Assembly (NCBI GenBank): GCA_019095985.1
Contig: CM032660.1
Coordinates: 42,179,220-42,243,219, forward strand
Source of the DNA: Streblospio benedicti
Lineage: Eukaryota > Annelida > Polychaeta > Spionida > Spionidae
DNA: 64,000 nt
Reading direction: 5' to 3'
Under the pieces are notes generated by a model, which searched no databases, had not been told where the DNA came from, and saw only the letters and a program-made list of their open reading frames with translations. Shown here piece after piece: positions 58,659 to 64,000 of this stretch. Numbering within the stretch: the first letter of the stretch is position 1; each line of letters opens with the position of its first letter. The position numbers and the translations under genes are program-made.

Positions 58659-59501
58659 TTAGAAAAAAAAATAGTCAAATACACTCAAAATCACAGTTGC
58701 AGATTTGGTGACTCGGATTTTTGTTGAATCACCAATCTTTGCTCTAAAAACAGCAGACAACCCATCAACTCCTTTATTTGTCACAAGAGTTGCTAAATGC
58801 CCAAACTCTAATCCTGACCCAGCAATCTTCAAAGCCATTGCTTTACTCAAAACCTTTTTTTCCACCAGGCCACTGAGAGTTTGAAATCGCACATGTTGAT
58901 CACTTCTGTATTTAGAATGTTCAATACATGATGCAGCATCCCAGAGAGACTTTTGAAGTTCTGCTTGTGACTGCTCCTTATCCTTGAAAGCAACATTCAG
59001 TAGCTTTTGTAAAGCCTCACAATCTTCTGCAGCATCATGTGCACTAAATGTGTAGTTAGCAACATTTTCACAAAGCGATGACAGAGTGAATGACTTTTGT
59101 TCTGGATATAGAGTTTTTGCAAATGGCAAACTATCGCCAAATCCTGCAACTTTTTTGACGGAGAAGTTCTTCCAGGTCATTTTGTATAACTTCCTGCAGA
59201 ATCTTGGGTTATCAAATCTTAGGCCATTATGCCCAATCAACACGCACTTTGGTGGTAGCCACTGCAAAAACTGTTTCAGACTTTCCTTAGCTGAAAAGGA
59301 GGGAACTACTTTGCCATGATGTACAAGCACATTATCACCCGCTTGCACTTGCACTGTAAGGCCTGTGACCTGGCTAGCATAATAGCTGACTGGGATGGTT
59401 GGGAGGATGTAAATGCTGAAGCGCTTGTCTCCCTCAACGATCGAAAAAACTAAACTTTTTAAGGGGATTGAAAATCTAGATGGAATTTTAAGATGTAACA
59501 T
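58659..59501 (-). pseudogene. DEDDh exonuclease domain, PML-like type
   Basis: A 280-codon open frame: FSIYILPTIPVSYYASQVTG, WLPPKCVLIGHNGLRFDNPR, GFGDSLPFAKTLYPEQKSF, and YTFSAHDAAEDCEALQKLL. The IGHN..rFD block and HDAaeD box fit the Exo II and Exo III motifs of DEDDh 3'-5' exonucleases, and vtGLtv...GfgDsLpf.k.lyP..ksf closely resembles the exonuclease-like domain at the C-terminus of PML-type proteins. The Exo I D-x-E should precede FSIYIL, but the sequence there is LVFSIVEGDK, so the first acid pair seems lost or on another exon. Downstream of a Mutator-like transposase exon on the same strand. Confidence 0.65.
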
Positions 59502-59631
59502 AAAAATAGAAATTATTTAGGGATACTGACAATTTAAACAATATGAGGCACAAAAATTAATGATTTCATATTACATATATGTATTCCCGTTTCTATTTTA
59601 CGTAGTCCATTTACCTGCAGCAGCCTTTGTA

Positions 59632-60138
59632 TTGAGGTCATAAGCACTGCTACTTCTACCATCTTTACTTTCTGCAACACTATGTGTCTTGGATGTAGAA
59701 ACCCTGTTAATTTCTTCACAATTAATGCAGTATATGTGAAACACTGAGGCAAGCCCCCTTCTGGTTTTTTTTCACACATTTTGTTAACAGTAATCCATTG
59801 CCACACAGAAAAACAGCCATTGTCAAGCTGAACAGCTAAGTGCTTAACATCAATAATCCTGGTTCCTTCTAAATCCATGAAAATAGGTTTTTGTATGTCT
59901 CCAGTGGTTGAAATAGTACTAGTATTAATTCAGTACTGCAGTCTATAAGAATATAAGGATCTGTGTTTCATTATTGACAGTGTCAAATTAGAGTCTAAAA
60001 AACATTGGCATGTGTTGTTTTCCGCATCACTGCATTCTAATAATGACAGTGCATCATCCAGTGTTATTTGGCCTGTAGGCTGCCGAATTTTAAAACAATT
60101 TCTCCCTCGTTTAAAAGTACTTTTCTTTACAAATGTCC
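59632..60138 (-). pseudogene. Mutator-like transposase N-terminal exon
   Basis: Reads STFKRGRNCFKIRQPTGQIT, a Cys-containing stretch, a TGA at 59932-59930, then FMDLEGTRIIDVKHLAVQLD. After a one-base frame change at an 8-A run near 59768 it goes on RRGLASVFHIYCINCEEINR, STSKTHSVAESKDGRSSSAY and DLNTKAAAG before GTAAAT. The series gtRIIDv..La...C, GLaSvfhI.C..C, TSKtH, YDlNtKaA is the start of the Mutator-like transposase domain found in many invertebrates. The catalytic remainder is missing: only 130 bases separate it from the exonuclease exon. Confidence 0.6.
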
Positions 60139-61241
60139 TTTATCCCTGAAGGGGCTCCATTATAGGTTTTATCGCTCACAATGGGTAAAAGTTTCATCTG
60201 AAGTCGGGTAATGAACAAGGGATGAGTTTTTACTTTCTGTCTATCATATTTCGTTAGTACCAACGACTTCAGAACCACCTTTAAGCCAGATTTTATTAAG
60301 AAGGAAAAAAATAAAAATAAAAAATTTAAAACGAGTTTCTAAAATGCCCTTTGATTACATACAATGAAAAAGCACGATCTCTATTCATAGATGCAGGGAC
60401 TGCACACCTCTGTATCCAAAAGCAACATGCAGTTTCAAAATAGATATTTTTTAAATTATTTGATATATTTAAATAAACTTCTATGATCTTCCAAATTTTC
60501 TTTTATCTTTGCTGTAGAAGTTTGGGCAATAAATAGGACTCTGTCATGATTCATAACTGGTTTCTTCATTATCAGCAAGGCTGAAATTTAAAATTTAAAA
60601 GAAACTTTCTTTATCGGAGCCAACATATAATAAAAAACAGGTTCTTTGTGAAAAATCACGCCTAAATGTTGGAAAACTGAAATATTCCCTTATTTAGAAC
60701 TTTCTGATTTCAAATCTGAAACACAATTTGACATGCCAATTTAGGAGCTAAACATTTTTTTCATTGGAAAATTAGAAAATTTAGCTATAATTTTACCTGA
60801 TTTTTATCTTCATCTAACTGCTCGTCGCTTACAGTATTACATGTTCACCTGCCACATTTAAATATTTTATTCTATCTTGCTATAAAATGTGATTTATATT
60901 TCAAAAACGCCACGGACTGCTTAAAATGTTTAAAATTTCAATGGCGGTAATCCCTATACAATTTAAACATTTTATCGGTAATAATAAAATAAGGAATCAT
61001 TTGATTGCTCATTGTCTACAATCCAATTAAATTACATTATCTTGAAATACAATAATACTAAAAATATTAGGTGGTGCATCAAAATTATTGAATTCTTCCA
61101 AATGTATAGTCACTCTCATGTAATAGAAATCTTCGTGGCTGGACCCTGAAATCTAAATTGGAGAGTTTGGAGTCATTTGAAATAGAACTAGAGTATGTGT
61201 TCTGATTGGTAGATTGTGATCTGTGGAATGTATCTATAGCT
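60139..61241. other. No gene recognised
   Basis: A/T-rich with short poly(A) and poly(T) runs; no frame with recognisable content. Confidence 0.3.
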
Positions 61242-61339
61242 CACTTGTATGACATTGATGCGAATTGTTTTGAAAACGTCATTGCGCTCACAACAGTGCC
61301 GCCACTGTTCCTTTGGTACTCATCTCTGAGCTCCTCAAC
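61242..61339 (-). CDS. Putative last exon
   Basis: After GGTTTTAG: VEELRDEYQRNSGGTVVSAM, TFSKQFASMSYK, TGA at 61244-61242. Clean acceptor, protein-like composition, CpG content above the background. Unrecognised; could join to the exon at 62136. Confidence 0.35.
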
Positions 61340-61781
61340 CTAAAACCACAGTAATATGTTACACAAATATATACACTAATGGTTGAGGGAGGACATATAG
61401 ATCAATTGTGTCTGGTGTTGAGATAAGTTTTTGTAAATGATACATGCAATCCTTGGGGGACATTTAATTATTACTATTTACAAAACCACTCATTATTCAT
61501 TAGATATATATTAAAATTGATTGGAAGGATTATGAATAAGAGAATTATATTTACATGTTTCAATCATACAATTTCAATGAATTTGACTATCCCACCAAAT
61601 GTTCATCTTGGTTCCTAAGCATGACACAGCTATCTGAAGTTCTTCATTGAAAAAGGAACAAAGAATCATCTGAGCTGTTTCATAATACCATATCTGTATC
61701 ATGACTCCCAGATGCTAAGAAATATTTACTAAACTAACAGAAAAGCATAAAGCATAGCTTAGGGGGATAGGGTCATTGATC

Positions 61782-62136
61782 AGTCATTATTATCATCATT
61801 TTCATCATCGTTAGCTTGAGGAGCTTGCATCATTGCCTCGGAGAACTCTTTTTGTTTATTCTCTGCAGCAGCCAGCTGTTCTTTCAGCGTAGCGATTTCT
61901 CTACGATAAGTTTGTCTCTCAGCATTGCCCTGTGAAGGCTATTCCTTAAGCCTTGCATTTGTCCTTGTACGGTCTGAATTAGGTGGCAGCTTTCACTGTT
62001 AATACGTGCCATGTCACCTTGTACAGCATATGCCGTTAATGCATGCACACCTCGTAAAATATTTGCATCAGACACAGATGTGTCCACAATTTTTAGCCTT
62101 CCAAGTTTTGCATCACTCTCATATTGAAATGGCAGC
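61782..62136 (-). CDS. Putative coiled-coil exon
   Basis: After TTTTCAG the frame reads LPFQYESDAKLGRLKIVDTS, DANILRGVHALTAYAVQGDM and QTVQGQMQGLRNSLHRA; from about 61935 the neighbouring frame continues AERQTYRREIATLKEQLAAA and ends in an Asp/Asn-rich tail with a stop near 61783. The join requires a one-base change or an unseen splice. Both parts are well-formed, so I take this as a recent pseudogene or a sequencing error in a host gene of unknown function. Confidence 0.4.
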
Positions 62137-63606
62137 TGAAAAGTAAAATACAGTGACAGTGTACATATATTAATTATTAGTGGGTGCTGGCGTCATACAA
62201 GGGTTAAATGATTCAAATAGGAAACTGTTAGACTAATTGGTTGATGAAATGGATTAAATGGTAATGTGATGTTTTGGAATCTCAAAGGCTTTCTGAGATT
62301 ATCATGTAATAATGTCACATAGATTACAGAAATTACTTTACCCAGAATGTATTTGTATCATGTTATTGAAGCCCTTGGTTTTTGTTTGTTGTTAATGATA
62401 AACAAATAAAAATTGAGTGGTCAGTAGTTGAGTGGTCAGTCTCTCACCACTCACCACAAAGCTGTTTAGTCTGGTCATATCTCACGGCTTACAGAGTACT
62501 CTAGCTTTGATTCAACAACTAATATCGGTGGAAATTGACTTCAAAAACCAACCGATCACAAGCCCCATTGCCGAAATGTTGAGCCAAGATGTCAAACGTC
62601 AAACATACAATCTGACAATGCTAAGTAAGAAAACCAAGTAATATTGATTTTGGTTTTGACACAACTGTACTGTAAAACTAGAATATTTAATGGCTATTGA
62701 ATGTTGCGATTTTCATCTATAAATTATTTTGACACTATTTAATTTTGCGATTTTAGTCTATCCTGGACCTACTTTACATAGGCTATTAATGTTTGCTGAC
62801 TATTTAAGTTTGCATTTTGCACCTACCCACAAAATTCGCAAATTAAATTGAGCACAAACATTTCTAGTTTTACAGTAACCCAAAGATATTTTTCACATAA
62901 AAGTCACAACTGGGCCCACGGGTCGATATGAACAAGGACTTGTACTAGAAAAAGAAATATAAGAATAAAAACAATAATATGAGACCAAGTGCTATTCAGC
63001 AAATAAGGATACTTTTAAGTGAATTAATTATGTATAAAGTATTCTACATATTTGGTACACAGTGTATGGATCCATTATCCACTATCCACTATCAATTTCT
63101 TGCTGGTTTTGCTCCAATGCAATCCAAGCATTAAATATTAAAACTTTATTTCTAACATGTTTCTGGTCTACAGACCCCTTTTCAAATTACAGATGTTGAT
63201 GTTACCATGATTGTATTAAACTACACCAATTAGAATATATGCAAAAGAATGATAAAAATATACAAGTTTTCAAGAATGAAAATGTATTGACTGTAACGTT
63301 TTTCATAATAAGTTTTCTTTTTAAATGATTGCGGATGTGAGCTCCGTTATTGTTACAACAAATTTCCATAATGTAGATAAGCAAGTGCGGTAAGGTGCGG
63401 GTCTCAAAAGTGCAGTTCGTGCGGGTGCACCCACACAGGACACTGCTAAATATATAGATAATTTTCATTTCAATAATCATTTTTGATTATACAAATATCT
63501 TTTGAAAAGTCTCTCCAGGAAATCATCTATCGAGTAATGCCAAGCTTTTTATGCATACAAATTGGAGACTGAAATTAATAATGGATAAAATGTGGTTCTA
63601 AGCACA
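62137..63606. other. No gene recognised
   Basis: One 69-codon + frame (62432-62641) starts inside a (TGAGTGGTCAGT) short repeat at 62415-62445. No motif. Otherwise A/T-rich. Confidence 0.3.
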
Positions 63607-63667
63607 TTAATGTATGTCATTGTTATTTTCTCTTTCTCTATCTCCAAAAATACATATGGACACTAAC

Positions 63668-64000
63668 CTGTTTGTTTCTTTACAAATGGATTCGAACAAT
63701 TCTTGTGTAAAGAAAAAAAGAAAAAAAACAATGGCAGGTGTGCCTCTTGGTAGCGTAACTTGCGGGCCACTCCTCTTTGCAAAAGCTTTTGGATTAGACA
63801 TTGAAGAAAATCTATCTTCTCTCCACCCGAAACCCCCTGAATGCTTGGACCATCGTCATCCCTAGTGAAGAGAAAATTCAAATCATTTTCCACTTCTTCA
63901 TCATTACCGCCATTTTCATCACTGCTGCTATCACTGACCATGATCATCATTTTATGCGCGGTCCAAAATTTCATCTTCTAATAATTTCTCTCTAGATTCA
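63668..64000 (-). pseudogene. piggyBac-type transposase N-terminus, copy 2 (runs off window)
   Basis: Acidic leader (DSSSDENGGNDEEVENDLNF) identical in register to copy 1, then, after a one-base frame change near 63835, GPQVTLPRGTPAIVFFLFFF and TQELFESICKETNR, ending at GTTAGT. F....F....LFe.Ic.eTNR is the opening of the piggyBac DDE_Tnp_1_7 domain. The rest would lie beyond a splice donor on the - strand but is not visible, and the start is cut by the window end. Confidence 0.6.

Overview
This is an AT-rich, intron-rich eukaryotic window, most likely from a non-vertebrate metazoan; I cannot name the clade. Evidence: GT/AG-bounded short exons, THAP, C2H2, NADAR, OTU and PML-type exonuclease domains, and fossils of Helitron, Kolobok-like, PIF/ISL2EU-like, piggyBac, Mutator-like, BEL/Pao, Copia and LINE elements. 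I see no intact conventional host gene from start to stop. The window is a transposon graveyard with a few exon islands. No CRISPR array, rRNA or intact tRNA was seen. Layout, 1-19.5 kb: a gene tail with poly(A) signal, a THAP exon (1672-1740), an OTU/PIF1 helicase fossil (3.7-4.6 kb), a SET-domain scrap (4.7 kb), a DDE_4-type transposon joined head to tail to a partial second copy (5.5-8.2 kb), a Helitron Rep fragment (9.7 kb), Copia and BEL/Pao gag fossils (10.2-13.1 kb), and a long reading frame linking a THAP domain, a PIF1-type helicase and a RecQ-type zinc tail (14.8-17.4 kb). Layout, 19.5-45.1 kb: a giant inverted repeat. The left arm (19499-29266, + copies of genes) and right arm (37104-45104, - copies) hold the same genes: a Kolobok-like transposase exon, a protein of an unnamed family with the motif LDETHE, a Ser/Thr-rich regulator-like protein and a C2H2 zinc-finger gene. 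Each arm has private insertions: a poly(A) retrocopy, a 1.24-kb insertion with 8-bp target duplication and a RING-containing insert on the left; a deletion-derivative Helitron on the right. The arms are therefore old and real, not a simple assembly fold-back. The 7.8-kb spacer holds a DUF4806-type leader, SGNH and NADAR fragments around a 100-base gap, a LINE scrap, a zinc-finger/tyrosine-recombinase-like fossil and a dead THAP domain. Layout, 45.1-64 kb: upstream exons of the right-arm gene continue on the - strand to about 48.1 kb. Next come a second, diverged LDETHE-family gene (49.3-50.6 kb), a roughly 3-kb tandem duplication (copy A 50.1-52.9, copy B 53.4-56.1 kb), two direct copies of a piggyBac transposase N-terminus (56.1-56.3 and 63.7-64.0 kb), a Mutator-like-transposase/PML-type exonuclease gene (58.7-60.1 kb) and two putative last exons (61.2-62.1 kb). 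The best candidates for undescribed biology are the LDETHE family and its link to a Kolobok-like transposase, the THAP-PIF1-RecQ chimera, and the inverted repeat that moved a whole gene block. All calls come from reading the sequence by eye; family names rest on remembered motifs, not on searches.
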